A stretch of 64,000 bases of DNA from Janthinobacterium tructae (GCF_006517255.1 NZ_CP041185.1:4588001-4652000), one strand, 5' to 3'; positions 10,456 to 19,060 are shown, counted from the first letter of the stretch. Numbers and translations are program-made. Notes: generated from the sequence alone by a model not told the origin.

Positions 10456-11778
10456 TCATTGGGACTTGAGCTGAATCGCCGGCGTGACCTGGCAGGCGCG
10501 CCAGGTGGGCAGCAGGCCGGCCAGCAGGGCGGCGGCGACCGACATGGCAAACGTCAGCAACAGCATCGGTATGTCCATGTGCGCCACGGTGCCCAGCTCT
10601 TCCGATTGCTGGCTGACCACGGCCAGCGCGCCAAACGCCAGCAGCAGGCCCAATACGCCGCCGGCCAGGCCGATCACGCCCGTCTCGATCAGGAACTGGC
10701 GGAAGATGTCGCGCCGTGTGGCGCCCAGTGCGCGGCGGATGCCCACTTCGGAGGCGCGCACCGAAAACTTCGCCAGCAGGAGGCCGATGGTGTTGACCAG
10801 GCACAGCAGCAGGAAACCAAAGGCCAGCCAGGCAGCCAGCCGGTTGTCGTTGTCGACTACCTGCAGGTAAGCCATCCACTCTTGCAGGTCGTACAGGTGG
10901 TTAGGCGCGTTGCGCATCATGCGTCCCAGCTTGCGCTGCTCGCCTGCGTAGGCGTCCAGGTATTGCTGCAACTGGCCACGCTCGCTGCTGCTGGCCATCT
11001 CGAACCAGAACTGCAGCCAGGTGCAGCCTGACGCCAGCATGCCCTGATAGCCGGGCGCGACATTGTCGCCGTTGCAGCTCATGCCGCCATCGTGCACGGT
11101 CTCGTGGCGGATCGCGCTGGCAAACGGAATGAAGAATTCGTCCTCCGGGCCGAACGCTCCCTTGCTGCCGATAATGTGATGCGCGCGCGGCACCACGTCC
11201 CAGGTCTTCAGCACGCCCGTCACCATGTAGGGGCGGCCCAGCACCGTCACGCGCTGGCCTACCGGATTGCTGGTACCCACCAGTTTTTCGGCCAGGGCGC
11301 GACTGAGCACGATCACGTCGGCGCCGCTGGCGTCATCGGCTTCGCTCCATGGCTGGCCATGCAAAAAAGGTGGTTCGAACATGGTGAAGAAGTCGCGCGT
11401 GGGTGCCATGCCCTGGGCGAAGAAGGAACCGATATCCTTGCGCGCCGGTTCTACCTGGCCGGCCACCCCATACATCACGGTGCGGCGCACGCCCATTTTG
11501 CTGCGCATGAAGTTCTGCGCATCGATATAGCTCATCTGCATCTGTGAAAAGCCCGGTTTTTCGCCGGGTACATAGCCTTTCACGGGCAGGATGTCGATCA
11601 ATGGCACGAACAGGCGGTCGCTCTTGTGCGGCAGCGGATCGCCCGACATGGCGTGCAGGATGGTGACGGTGGATACGCTGGCGGCGACGCCGACGGCCAG
11701 GGTCAGTATCATCAATGCGGTCAGGGCGCGGTTGCGGCGCAGGCTGCGCAGGCCCAGCGTGAAATAGTAGCGGAACAT
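10456..11778 (-). CDS. ABC transporter permease, FtsX/MacB-like, first copy
   Basis: This 440-residue permease begins MFRYYFTLGLRSLRRNRALT followed by a membrane helix (about 20-42), a periplasmic MacB-like domain to about 310, and three more helices. The coupling segment SEVGIRRALGATRRDIFRQFLIE lies near 340-365. The periplasmic domain contains two cysteines (in GMSCNGDN and LASGCTWLQ), which could form a disulphide. The stop is 37 bp from the start of the second permease and the start is 9 bp from the end of the ATPase gene, so the genes form one transcription unit. The two permeases are clearly related but diverged, as in heterodimeric exporters. Confidence 0.88.
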   Translation of the reverse strand: MFRYYFTLGLRSLRRNRALTALMILTLAVGVAASVSTVTILHAMSGDPLPHKSDRLFVPLIDILPVKGYVPGEKPGFSQMQMSYIDAQNFMRSKMGVRRTVMYGVAGQVEPARKDIGSFFAQGMAPTRDFFTMFEPPFLHGQPWSEADDASGADVIVLSRALAEKLVGTSNPVGQRVTVLGRPYMVTGVLKTWDVVPRAHHIIGSKGAFGPEDEFFIPFASAIRHETVHDGGMSCNGDNVAPGYQGMLASGCTWLQFWFEMASSSERGQLQQYLDAYAGEQRKLGRMMRNAPNHLYDLQEWMAYLQVVDNDNRLAAWLAFGFLLLCLVNTIGLLLAKFSVRASEVGIRRALGATRRDIFRQFLIETGVIGLAGGVLGLLLAFGALAVVSQQSEELGTVAHMDIPMLLLTFAMSVAAALLAGLLPTWRACQVTPAIQLKSQ

Positions 11779-11787
11779 GTTCTCTCC

Positions 11788-12504
11788 TTACGCGGTCACG
11801 GGGTGCTGCGGCCTGGCCGACAACGTGGCACTGTGTTGCACCAGGTCCGACACCTGGCCATCGATGATGTGCACATTGCGCTGGCTGCGCAGCGCCAGTT
11901 CCGGATCGTGCGTGACCATCAGGATGGTGGTGCCTTGCGCATTGATTTCTTCCAGCAGTTCCATCACGCCGCGCGCCATCTGCGTGTCCAGGTTCCCGGT
12001 CGGCTCATCGGCCAGCAGTAGCTTGGGCGAGCCGGCCAGCGCGCGCGCGATCGCCACGCGCTGCTGCTGGCCGCCCGACAGTTCGGCCGGATAGTGTTTC
12101 ATGCGCGATGCCAGGCCCACCTTGGCCAGCGCTTCCTCGATGCGCTCCTTGCGTTCGGCGCGGTTGAAACCGCGGTAGCGCAGCGGCACGTCGACGTTGT
12201 CGAACAGCGACAGGTCGGGGATCAGATTAAAACCCTGGAAGATGAAGCCGAGTTTTTCATTGCGCAGGCGCGAGCGGGCATTGTCGTCCATGCCCCTGAC
12301 ATTGACGCCGTCGAGTATGTATTCACCGTCGGTGAATTCCTCGAGCAGGCCGGCGATGTTCAGGAAGCTCGTCTTGCCCGAGCCGGACGGTCCCGTGACG
12401 GTGACGAATTCACCTTGTTGCACATGGATGTCGAAGCCGCGCAGCGCGTGGGTTTCGATCATGTGGGTACGGTAGACTTTGCTCAGGTTTTGCATGCGCA
12501 GCAT
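11788..12504 (-). CDS. ABC transporter ATP-binding protein, LolD/MacB type
   Basis: This 238-residue ATPase has Walker A GPSGSGKT at 38-45, the Q-loop FIFQGFNLIPDLS, the ABC signature LSGGQQQRVAIARAL at 142-156, Walker B LLLADEPTGNLD at 162-173 and the switch histidine in MVTHDPELA. The insertion-free MacB/LolD pattern fits the paired FtsX-type permeases immediately downstream. It energises transport from the membrane or periplasm in mechanotransmission fashion, as inferred from MacB and LolCDE. It lies 34 bp downstream of the membrane-fusion protein gene. Confidence 0.93.
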   Translation of the reverse strand: MLRMQNLSKVYRTHMIETHALRGFDIHVQQGEFVTVTGPSGSGKTSFLNIAGLLEEFTDGEYILDGVNVRGMDDNARSRLRNEKLGFIFQGFNLIPDLSLFDNVDVPLRYRGFNRAERKERIEEALAKVGLASRMKHYPAELSGGQQQRVAIARALAGSPKLLLADEPTGNLDTQMARGVMELLEEINAQGTTILMVTHDPELALRSQRNVHIIDGQVSDLVQHSATLSARPQHPVTA

Positions 12505-12538
12505 GGAGGGGCCTCTTGTAGAGTGAGATGAAGGAGAT

Positions 12539-13804
12539 TCAGTTGAGCGAGACGCGCGCGGCGTTCGCGAAGTTTTCCGTGCCGGCGACGACCACCTTGT
12601 CGCCCAGTTTCAAGCCGTCGAGGATTTCCACTGCCGACACGCTGGTGGCGCCCAGTTTGATCGGCGTGCGCATCGCCACGCCGTCGCGCACGACGTAGGC
12701 GAAACGGCCGCCTTCGGCTTCGACGAAGGAGCCGCGCGCCAGCATCAGCACATTCGGTTTTTCATCGATCAGCAGGCGCGCCGCCACGCGCTGGTTCTGG
12801 CGCAGGCCGGCTGGCTGCTGGCCATCGAAACGCACGCGCGCCAGCACCTGGTTTTTGACCACTTCGGGCGACAGCGCCGACAACTTGCCGCTCGCCTTGA
12901 TGACGCCTGTTTCGATCTCGGCGCGCATGCCCAGGCCCATGTCGGCGACATAGGTTTCCGGTACCTCGAGCTCGACTTCCAGCTGCGACAGGTCGACCAG
13001 GGTCATCAGGGCCGTATTGGCTTGCACCACGCTGCGGTTGGCCACCGACAGGGTGCCGATGAAGCCGTTGACGGGCGCGCGCACGGTCAGCTCGTCGACT
13101 CGGCGCTGGGCATTGTCGCGGCTCAGGCGCTGGCGTTCCAGTTCATTGCTTTTTGTTTTCAGGGCCAGGGTCACGTCTTCGCTTTCCAGGCCCGCCGCCT
13201 GCGAAGCGTGCTTGCTGCGGATGTCGGCCGAATTCAAGGCATCCTTGGCCTTCTGGTAATCGATCTTGGCGATGATGCCCACCTGCGCCACGCTTTCATA
13301 GCGTTCCAAAGTGCGCTGTGCGGACAGGCGCTCGATCTCCGCCGTGTCGGCTTCGCGGCGCGCCAGCAGCTTCTGCTTCTTGGCCAGGATCTGCTGGCGC
13401 GCCACCTCGGCTTCCAGTTGCTGCACGCTCGATTGCTCGCGCTTCAATGCGTCGGACAGGTCAGGCGATTCCAGTACGGCCAGGATGTCGCCCTTTTTCA
13501 CCGTGTCACCGGCCTTGGCCTTCAATGTCACGGTCGCCACCGTTGTCGAATACAGGGTGGGACTGATGGCGGCCACCACGCGGCCATTCACGGCTGCGTC
13601 GCGGATCAGGGTGCCGCGTGTGACCTCGGCGATGCGCAGGCGGCTGCTGTTGACGGAATGCTCGCTGTTGCGCCAGGCGGCAACGGCAGCGATGGCGGCG
13701 CCGATGACGATGACCGCGCCAGCGAGCAGCAGGGCGCGTTGCTTGTGGCGCTGGCCCGGGGGGGCGGACAGCACGGCATCTTGGGAGGAAGTATCGCGGA
13801 TCAT
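12539..13804 (-). CDS. Membrane-fusion (HlyD/MacA-type) periplasmic adaptor
   Basis: This 421-residue adaptor has an N-terminal signal anchor (about 25-45, LLLAGAVIVIGAAIAAVAAW), a lipoyl half-motif (VTLKAKAGDTVKKGDILAVLESPDL), a long alpha-helical hairpin (about 115-215, rich in Gln, Glu, Lys and Arg), the second lipoyl half (RAPVNGFIGTLSVANRSVV) and a beta-barrel/membrane-proximal domain. It would bridge the ABC permeases to an outer-membrane channel such as TolC; no channel gene is present here. It is the first gene of the operon, with a sigma-54 promoter 32-47 bp upstream of its ATG. The Shine-Dalgarno sequence before the ATG is weak. Confidence 0.88.
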   Translation of the reverse strand: MIRDTSSQDAVLSAPPGQRHKQRALLLAGAVIVIGAAIAAVAAWRNSEHSVNSSRLRIAEVTRGTLIRDAAVNGRVVAAISPTLYSTTVATVTLKAKAGDTVKKGDILAVLESPDLSDALKREQSSVQQLEAEVARQQILAKKQKLLARREADTAEIERLSAQRTLERYESVAQVGIIAKIDYQKAKDALNSADIRSKHASQAAGLESEDVTLALKTKSNELERQRLSRDNAQRRVDELTVRAPVNGFIGTLSVANRSVVQANTALMTLVDLSQLEVELEVPETYVADMGLGMRAEIETGVIKASGKLSALSPEVVKNQVLARVRFDGQQPAGLRQNQRVAARLLIDEKPNVLMLARGSFVEAEGGRFAYVVRDGVAMRTPIKLGATSVSAVEILDGLKLGDKVVVAGTENFANAARVSLN

Positions 13805-13835
13805 GGTCAGGTCTCGTGAAGGATGCCTTTTCCAG

Positions 13836-13851
13836 TGCAGGATTCGTGCCA
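13836..13851 (-). promoter_or_regulatory. Sigma-54 (-24/-12) promoter for the ABC exporter operon
   Basis: Reading the minus strand, TGGCAC (13851-13846), five bases GAATC, then CTGCA (13840-13836) match the sigma-54 consensus TGGCAC-N5-TTGCW with a single mismatch. The invariant GG and GC are separated by 10 bases as required. The predicted transcript begins about 20 bp before the ATG of the adaptor gene. The last two genes of the operon encode a sigma-54 activator and its kinase, which independently supports the call. Confidence 0.78.
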
Positions 13852-13888
13852 GTTATCAAGTCGTTGATTTGAATGGATATTTTGTTGG

Positions 13889-13929
13889 TGTCCGGCTGTC
13901 CGCCGTGTCCGCGTTGTCCGGCATGTCCG
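13889..13929. repeat. Five TGTCCG direct repeats with 9-bp period, possible activator-binding array
   Basis: TGTCCG occurs at 13889, 13897, 13906, 13915 and 13924, giving spacings of 8, 9, 9 and 9 bp. The array lies 38-78 bp upstream of the -24 element of the sigma-54 promoter and within the 207-bp gap between two divergent genes. Upstream activator sites for NtrC-type regulators usually lie 80-200 bp from the promoter as dyads, so this direct-repeat form is unusual. It could also be a simple tandem repeat without a role. Confidence 0.6.
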
Positions 13930-14011
13930 TTCGCGCAGGTTGGACTTGATAAATTGGCAATCGCCTGCATCTGCTGTGGCGACTCCTTTTTTTGACTCCT
14001 CCCCAGGCGCC

Positions 14012-15577
14012 ATGCATCCATTTCTCCAGCAACTTTTCCCTGCCCGCGCCTTGGCGCCGGCGCTCGATTATCCTTTCGCGCGCAGCGACGTGGCGATGCT
14101 GCAGCGGTTGACGGGCGAGGCGCCATCGCTCGATGGCCAGACTTGGAACGAGCTGCTGCTCGACCAGTATGCGGCGCATCTGGCGCGCGAGACCAGCATC
14201 TTCGGCCAGCAGGAGCTGCACCGGCGCCTGAGCGGTGGTCAGGCCGATCCCGCCTCCATTGCGCGCGTCCGGCGATTGCTGGACGATCCGGCCCAGGCGT
14301 CCAGCCTGCAGCGCGCCTGCCTGCCCTTGCGTCAGGCCGATACGGAGGTGAGCGAGACCCTGTTCGGTGCGGCGCTGGCATCGGCACCCTGGTGGAGTGC
14401 CTGGCTATGGCTGGTGCCGCTGGCCTTGTTGCTGGCCATCGCCGCCAGCTGGCTGGTGGGTTGGCCGGCGCTGTTAGGCGTGCTGGCCGCCTGTGTTGCG
14501 CTGATGACCGTGCAGGTACGGTTTTACGAAAGTGCCAAACTATGGGAGCGTACGCTCGATACCTTGCGCCACCTGTTGAAAACCCGTGCCGCGCTGGCGC
14601 GGCTCGCGGTGCCGGCAGCCTTGCCATTGGCGGCAGGCGGCGCGCAGGCGGCCAAGCTGACGCGCGCCATCGAGCGCTCGCTGCTGCATTACGTGCCCTT
14701 CATTGATACGCTGCTGGTCGAGTATGGCGACTGGCTCCTGCTGAAAAACGTCAAGCGCTATTTCCGCACGCGCCAGCTGGTGGCGCAGCAGCTGCCCTTT
14801 CTGCGCGACAGCTTTACCCAGGTGGCCCAGCTGGAAGCGGACCTGGCGCTGGCGCGGCAGTTGCGCGCGGCCCCCGTGTTTTGCTGGGCGGGCACTGCGG
14901 CGCCGCGCGCGCTGGCCTTGCAGGGCATGCTGCATCCCTTGCTGGAGAACGCGGTGCCGCTGTCGTTCAGCGTGCAAGGCAGGGGGGGCTTCATCTCCGG
15001 CCAGAACGGTATCGGCAAGAGCACGTTGCTGCGTTGCATAGGCTTGAACCTGGTCTGCGCGCGGGCCTTTGGCTTTTGTCATGCGGACAGCGCTGATGTG
15101 CCGCGCCTGGCCGTGTATGCGAGCATGCAGAATGAAGATTCGCTCGATGGCGGCGAAAGTTTATATATTGCTGAACTGCGGCGCGCGCGCGAATTGCTGG
15201 CGCTGGCCGAAGCAGGGGCGCCGGCCTTGTTCCTGATCGACGAGATTTTCCGCGGCACCAACCACCTTGAATCGGTGGCGGCGGCGGCCGCCGTGCTGCA
15301 CAGCCTGGCGGCGCGCCACCTGGTGCTCGTCTCGTCGCACAACCTGGTGCTGGGGCCGCTGCTGGAAGACTGCCTGGCGCCGTGGTGCGTGCGCCGCGAT
15401 GAAGGGGGCGCGCTGCTGCTGGCGCCCGGCGTGCTGCAAGCCACGAATGGCATCGCCCTGCTGGCGCAGCGCGGTTTTGACGCCGGCATCGCGGACAAGG
15501 CGGGGCGCGTCTTCGACTGGCTCAGCACGCACATGGCGCAACCGGCCGATTGCGGCGGCGTCCTCGAACGCGCCTGA
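14012..15577 (+). CDS. Membrane-anchored MutS-family ATPase lacking mismatch-recognition domains
   Basis: This 521-residue protein carries a MutS-type ABC ATPase at its C-terminus: Walker A GQNGIGKS at 330-337, Walker B LFLIDEIFRGTN near 405-416 with the MutS-characteristic DE-x-x-RGT, and an SSHNLVL switch. The N-terminal half has no mismatch-binding or connector domain. Instead there are two membrane helices at about 123-166 and a lever-like helical segment. MutS-related proteins of this build are widespread but uncharacterised; they are unlikely to act in canonical mismatch repair. I chose ATG 14012 (MHPFLQQLF) over an upstream TTG at 13940 because the TTG segment has no family character and would overlap the regulatory gap. 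It is divergent from the exporter operon. Confidence 0.85.
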   Translation: MHPFLQQLFPARALAPALDYPFARSDVAMLQRLTGEAPSLDGQTWNELLLDQYAAHLARETSIFGQQELHRRLSGGQADPASIARVRRLLDDPAQASSLQRACLPLRQADTEVSETLFGAALASAPWWSAWLWLVPLALLLAIAASWLVGWPALLGVLAACVALMTVQVRFYESAKLWERTLDTLRHLLKTRAALARLAVPAALPLAAGGAQAAKLTRAIERSLLHYVPFIDTLLVEYGDWLLLKNVKRYFRTRQLVAQQLPFLRDSFTQVAQLEADLALARQLRAAPVFCWAGTAAPRALALQGMLHPLLENAVPLSFSVQGRGGFISGQNGIGKSTLLRCIGLNLVCARAFGFCHADSADVPRLAVYASMQNEDSLDGGESLYIAELRRARELLALAEAGAPALFLIDEIFRGTNHLESVAAAAAVLHSLAARHLVLVSSHNLVLGPLLEDCLAPWCVRRDEGGALLLAPGVLQATNGIALLAQRGFDAGIADKAGRVFDWLSTHMAQPADCGGVLERA

Positions 15578-15586
15578 TGGCCGCCC

Positions 15587-17512
15587 TTACTTGTCCTGCT
15601 TTTCCGGCGTGCTCTTGTCGATCACTTCGCGGCAATCGCCGCGGATGATGGCGTTGTCGTAGTTGGTCCAGCCGTAGCTGTCGACGTAGCGCTTGTGCTG
15701 CTTGAAGCGGGGGCTGGCGATGCTCCATTCGGGCTGTTCGCCGGCAAAGCGGATGTCGCCCAGGTCGAGCAGCGTGTGGAACATGTTTTCCGTCGACAGG
15801 CGCGCCTTCTGATGGCGCTGCAGCTGCGTCACTTTGTCCGGATAGTGCTGCTGGAATTGCGGCGAATACCAGACGAAGGCGGGCACATGGAATTCGAATT
15901 GCGTGTTGTGGCCATGGAAGGCCAGGCGGCAGGTGCCGTCGTACAGGGTCTGGCCATGATCGGCCACGTAGACGAGCGAGCTGCGCAGGGCGGAGCGCTG
16001 GCCATCGTCCTTCAGCATGCCGATCACGTTCGACAGGAACCAGTCCGTGTACAGGATGGAACTGTCGTAGCTGTTGTTGAGCTGCGGCTTGATGGCCGTG
16101 TCCGTGTAGACGGGCTTGTCGACGCCGAACAGCGACGGCTGCCACTTGTCGAATTGCTTGGGGTAGCGCTGGCTGTAGTTCCAGTGGCTGCCCAGCGTGT
16201 GCAGCACGATGAGTTTTTTCGGCGCCGGGTCGGCCAGCGCATTCCTGAACGGGTCGAACAGGATCTGGTCGAAGTTGGAACTGTTGGTAAAGCCGCCCAG
16301 GTTCAAAAATTGCACCACGTCCGCTTCCTTGGCAAACACGGACACGGGCGTGTCGAACTGGCCGAAGGAAATCTGGTTCGACAGCCAGTAAGTCTTGAAG
16401 CCCGCTTCCTTGTAGGCGGTGAGGAAGGATTTTTCCGAGAAGCCATCCTTGAGGCTTTGCGTGGCCGGCTTGCGCGAGATGATGACGGGCACGGACAGGC
16501 GCGTGGCGGAAACGGCCGTGATGACATCGGCCAGCGGCACCAGGTTGCTTTCCTGTTTCAGCAGGGGATTGGTGTCGCGTTCGTAACCATTCAGGCTCCA
16601 GCGGTCGTAGCGCGACGATTCGCCGATCACCATGACCACCACTTCCGGATGGGCATCGGGCTGTTGCTGGTGCGCGCCGAAACGGAAGTTGCTGCTTTTC
16701 TGTCCCAGCTCGGCCAGGTACTTGCGTTCCTTGTAGAAATCGAAGCCGCGCGCGGCCAGGCCGAATGGCCAGGAATTGCTGACGGTGTCGAAGGCGTACG
16801 GCAGGCGCGCCCAGTGGGGCAGGCTGGGCCAGCCCAGGCCCGTTTCGTCGGCGCCGGCGATGCTGGCGTTCTCCGGCTTGCTGCTTTCCTCGTCTTCCTC
16901 GGCTGTTTCGTCTTCGGCCGAGCTGGCGTCGCCGAAGCCGGAGGCGCCCGCCTTGCCGCTGGCCGCCGGATGGCTGGCCTTGGCCGGCGCGGGCGCGCTA
17001 TGCGGAACCTTGGCCTCGAAACCGAATTCGTAGCCGTACCACCAGAAGCCGCCCAGCAGGATCAGCAATATGAAGGCGGCCGGGCGCGTCTTGCCGCGCC
17101 AGTCCAGGTCGCGCGTGCGCGTGGCGGCAAACCAGGCCAGCGCGCACCAAGCGATCACGCCCAGCATGACGGCGCCCATCAGCCACACTTTTTGCCCGAG
17201 GAATTCCATCGCTTCCTTGGGGCTGGTTTCGAAGATGATGCCCAGGTGGTGCGTGGAAATACCCTGGCCATAGAAGATGAACAGGTAGATTTCCGTCGGC
17301 AGGGCCAGGAAGGCGGGGACCAGCAGCCAGTGGAACCAGGCGGGGCGCTTGAACACGCTCCAGACAGCCAGCCAGGCCAGCAGCTCGAAGCTGAGCATCT
17401 GCCAGGGATGTTCGGGCGCACGCCCCAGCAGCGCGGGGACGAAGGGCACGGCCGTCAGCAAAGCATATGTCAGGAGCAGGAACAAATTGGCGGGGCGAAG
17501 CAAGAAGCGCAT
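15587..17512 (-). CDS. Phosphoethanolamine transferase-like inner-membrane sulfatase-fold enzyme
   Basis: This 641-residue protein has five N-terminal membrane helices (about 8-28, 36-54, 60-82, 108-130, 145-162), an Ala/Glu/Ser-rich low-complexity linker at about 175-225, and a periplasmic alkaline-phosphatase/sulfatase domain. The metal-site motif is VIGESSRYDRWSLNGYERDTNP around 295-316, in which S299 occupies the nucleophile position that is Thr in EptA and Ser or Thr elsewhere in the family. The later metal ligands are visible as VADHGQTL and LAFHGHN. Such enzymes move phosphoethanolamine to lipid A or core heptose and can affect polymyxin susceptibility. EptA or CptA identity cannot be decided from the sequence. 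The gene converges with the MutS-like gene, with 9 bp between the stops. Confidence 0.85.
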   Translation of the reverse strand: MRFLLRPANLFLLLTYALLTAVPFVPALLGRAPEHPWQMLSFELLAWLAVWSVFKRPAWFHWLLVPAFLALPTEIYLFIFYGQGISTHHLGIIFETSPKEAMEFLGQKVWLMGAVMLGVIAWCALAWFAATRTRDLDWRGKTRPAAFILLILLGGFWWYGYEFGFEAKVPHSAPAPAKASHPAASGKAGASGFGDASSAEDETAEEDEESSKPENASIAGADETGLGWPSLPHWARLPYAFDTVSNSWPFGLAARGFDFYKERKYLAELGQKSSNFRFGAHQQQPDAHPEVVVMVIGESSRYDRWSLNGYERDTNPLLKQESNLVPLADVITAVSATRLSVPVIISRKPATQSLKDGFSEKSFLTAYKEAGFKTYWLSNQISFGQFDTPVSVFAKEADVVQFLNLGGFTNSSNFDQILFDPFRNALADPAPKKLIVLHTLGSHWNYSQRYPKQFDKWQPSLFGVDKPVYTDTAIKPQLNNSYDSSILYTDWFLSNVIGMLKDDGQRSALRSSLVYVADHGQTLYDGTCRLAFHGHNTQFEFHVPAFVWYSPQFQQHYPDKVTQLQRHQKARLSTENMFHTLLDLGDIRFAGEQPEWSIASPRFKQHKRYVDSYGWTNYDNAIIRGDCREVIDKSTPEKQDK

Positions 17513-17738
17513 AAGGGTGGGCGGGAGGGCAGCGAAAAATGTCCGCTATTATCAATCCTTTTGTTGTCTTGCGGTCGTACAAGAATGCGCGTGCCAGATG
17601 CTTGGTTGCAGAGAAAGAGTGCCAAATCATCAAGCACTGCGAGGTGCCGGCGTCTGTGCGTCGCAGCCAAAGATTAGTCAAAATGCCACAAAAGCGCCTC
17701 TTTTTTGCCTTTTTTTATAGCAAAAAGCGGTAAACTGA
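17513..17738. other. Intergenic region between the phosphoethanolamine transferase gene and the str operon promoter
   Basis: The total gap between the two divergent genes is 433 bp (17513-17945). The part nearer the transferase holds no convincing ORF, RNA gene or repeat. It should contain the minus-strand promoter of the transferase, but no hexamer pair with acceptable spacing was found. The other half holds the rpsL promoter and leader, listed separately. Confidence 0.5.
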
Positions 17739-17767
17739 TTGACCCCCTGTAACACAAGGTCTAAACT
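17739..17767 (+). promoter_or_regulatory. Sigma-70 promoter of the str operon
   Basis: TTGACC (17739-17744) and TAAACT (17762-17767) are separated by exactly 17 bp. The predicted start near 17774 leaves a leader of about 170 nt before rpsL, which suggests room for post-transcriptional control. Confidence 0.7.
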
Positions 17768-17893
17768 AGCGAGTTCTCGATTTTATTCTGCTCATCGTTT
17801 ACGCATTACTTGGCATTTCATGGCCGCTCCTTATCGAGTGGCTGCGGGCGCCTCCGGTGCGCAGTAGATGGAAGCGGGACGAGGTTTTAGTCG

Positions 17894-17910
17894 CCGGGCA
17901 TCTTGCCCGG
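17894..17910 (+). promoter_or_regulatory. Hairpin in the rpsL leader
   Basis: CCGGGCA (17894-17900) pairs with TGCCCGG (17904-17910) across a 3-nt loop, 36 bp before the rpsL ATG. A TTTTTT run starts 14 bp after the stem, too far for a standard intrinsic terminator. It may be a leader structure or attenuator; the role is inferred. Confidence 0.45.
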
Positions 17911-17945
17911 GTTATTAATCGTAGTTTTTTGTTGGATTTATAACG

Positions 17946-18329
17946 ATGCCAACCATCAATCAATTGATTCGCAATCCACGCGTCGCTTTGACCGTGAAGA
18001 GCAAATCGCCGGCGCTGGAAAACAGCCCGCAAAAACGTGGCGTTTGCACACGTGTTTACACCACGACTCCAAAGAAGCCTAACTCGGCTCTGCGTAAAGT
18101 CGCTAAAGTTCGCCTGACCAATGGTTTCGAAGTCATTTCGTACATTGGCGGTGAAGGCCATAACCTGCAAGAGCATAGTGTTGTGCTGTTGCGCGGCGGC
18201 CGCGTCAAGGATTTGCCGGGTGTGCGTTACCACATGGTTCGCGGTGCTCTGGATACCCAAGGCGTTAAAGACCGTAAGCAATCGCGTTCGAAGTACGGTA
18301 CCAAGCGCGCTAAAGCAGGCAAGAAGTAA
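17946..18329 (+). CDS. rpsL: 30S ribosomal protein S12
   Basis: The 127-residue protein matches S12 across its length, including the decoding-site segments [13 protein letters not shown] and [17 protein letters not shown]. The two lysines whose substitution confers streptomycin resistance (in PKKPNS and RVKDLP) are both wild type, so the sequence predicts a drug-sensitive S12. It is the first gene of the str cluster (rpsL-rpsG-fusA-tuf). Unlike many bacteria, rpoBC is not immediately upstream; a divergent envelope gene is there instead. Confidence 0.99.
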   Translation: MPTINQLIRNPRVALTVKSKSPALENSPQKRGVCTRVYTTTPKKPNSALRKVAKVRLTNGFEVISYIGGEGHNLQEHSVVLLRGGRVKDLPGVRYHMVRGALDTQGVKDRKQSRSKYGTKRAKAGKK

Positions 18330-18387
18330 TAAGTTGTACGCAGCAAACCCAAGTTTCGCTCAGTGGCAACTAGCTAAGTGAATGTAG

Positions 18388-18405
18388 TCGACCGCATCTG
18401 GTCGA
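18388..18405 (+). promoter_or_regulatory. Intercistronic hairpin between rpsL and rpsG, candidate S7 feedback site
   Basis: TCGACC (18388-18393) and GGTCGA (18400-18405) form a 6-bp stem in the 152-nt spacer before rpsG. In Escherichia coli S7 represses translation by binding the rpsL-rpsG spacer. The position is equivalent, but I cannot show that the fold mimics the S7 site in 16S rRNA. Confidence 0.35.
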
Positions 18406-18481
18406 GTAAGTGGAAGACTATGATGGTCGTCCGCGAGTGTGCGAAGAACGCGCGCTCAACTGAAGATTGAAAGGAATTGAT

Positions 18482-18952
18482 ATGCCACGTCGTCGTGAAG
18501 TACCCAAGCGCGAAATTTTGCCAGATCCAAAATTCGGCAACACTGATGTCGCTAAATTTGTAAACGTGCTGATGCTGTCCGGTAAGAAATCGGTTGCAGA
18601 AAACATCATCTACGGTGCTTTCGAGCACATCGCAGCAAAATCGGGCAAAGATCCGCTCGAAGTTTTTGCTACCGCAATCAACAACGCCAAGCCGCTGGTT
18701 GAGGTGAAATCCCGTCGCGTCGGTGGTGCAAACTACCAGGTGCCGGTCGAAGTTCGCCCAGTCCGTCGTATGGCTCTGTCCATGCGTTGGTTGCGTGAAG
18801 CTGCTAACAAGCGCAGCGAAAAATCGATGCCACAACGCCTCGGCGGTGAGCTGATGGAAGCGGCTGAAAGCCGTGGCGGCGCGATGAAAAAACGCGACGA
18901 AGTCCATCGTATGGCTGAAGCGAACAAAGCGTTCTCGCATTTCCGCTTCTAA
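18482..18952 (+). CDS. rpsG: 30S ribosomal protein S7
   Basis: The 156-residue protein begins [16 protein letters not shown] and keeps the S7 core ([35 protein letters not shown]). It nucleates the 3' domain of 16S rRNA and, in model bacteria, is the feedback regulator of the str operon. The start at 18482 is set by an AAGGA sequence 8 bp upstream and the conserved N-terminus; an in-frame upstream start at 18467 would overlap that site. Confidence 0.99.
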   Translation: MPRRREVPKREILPDPKFGNTDVAKFVNVLMLSGKKSVAENIIYGAFEHIAAKSGKDPLEVFATAINNAKPLVEVKSRRVGGANYQVPVEVRPVRRMALSMRWLREAANKRSEKSMPQRLGGELMEAAESRGGAMKKRDEVHRMAEANKAFSHFRF

Positions 18953-19060
18953 TATAAAGCCAGCTACCGCAAGGCGGCTGTCAAGCATCTGTTGTTCGAG
19001 GCCGGGCTCATTTTTGCAAAAAAATGCTGCTCGGTTTTGTCCATTCATTTAGGATTAATT

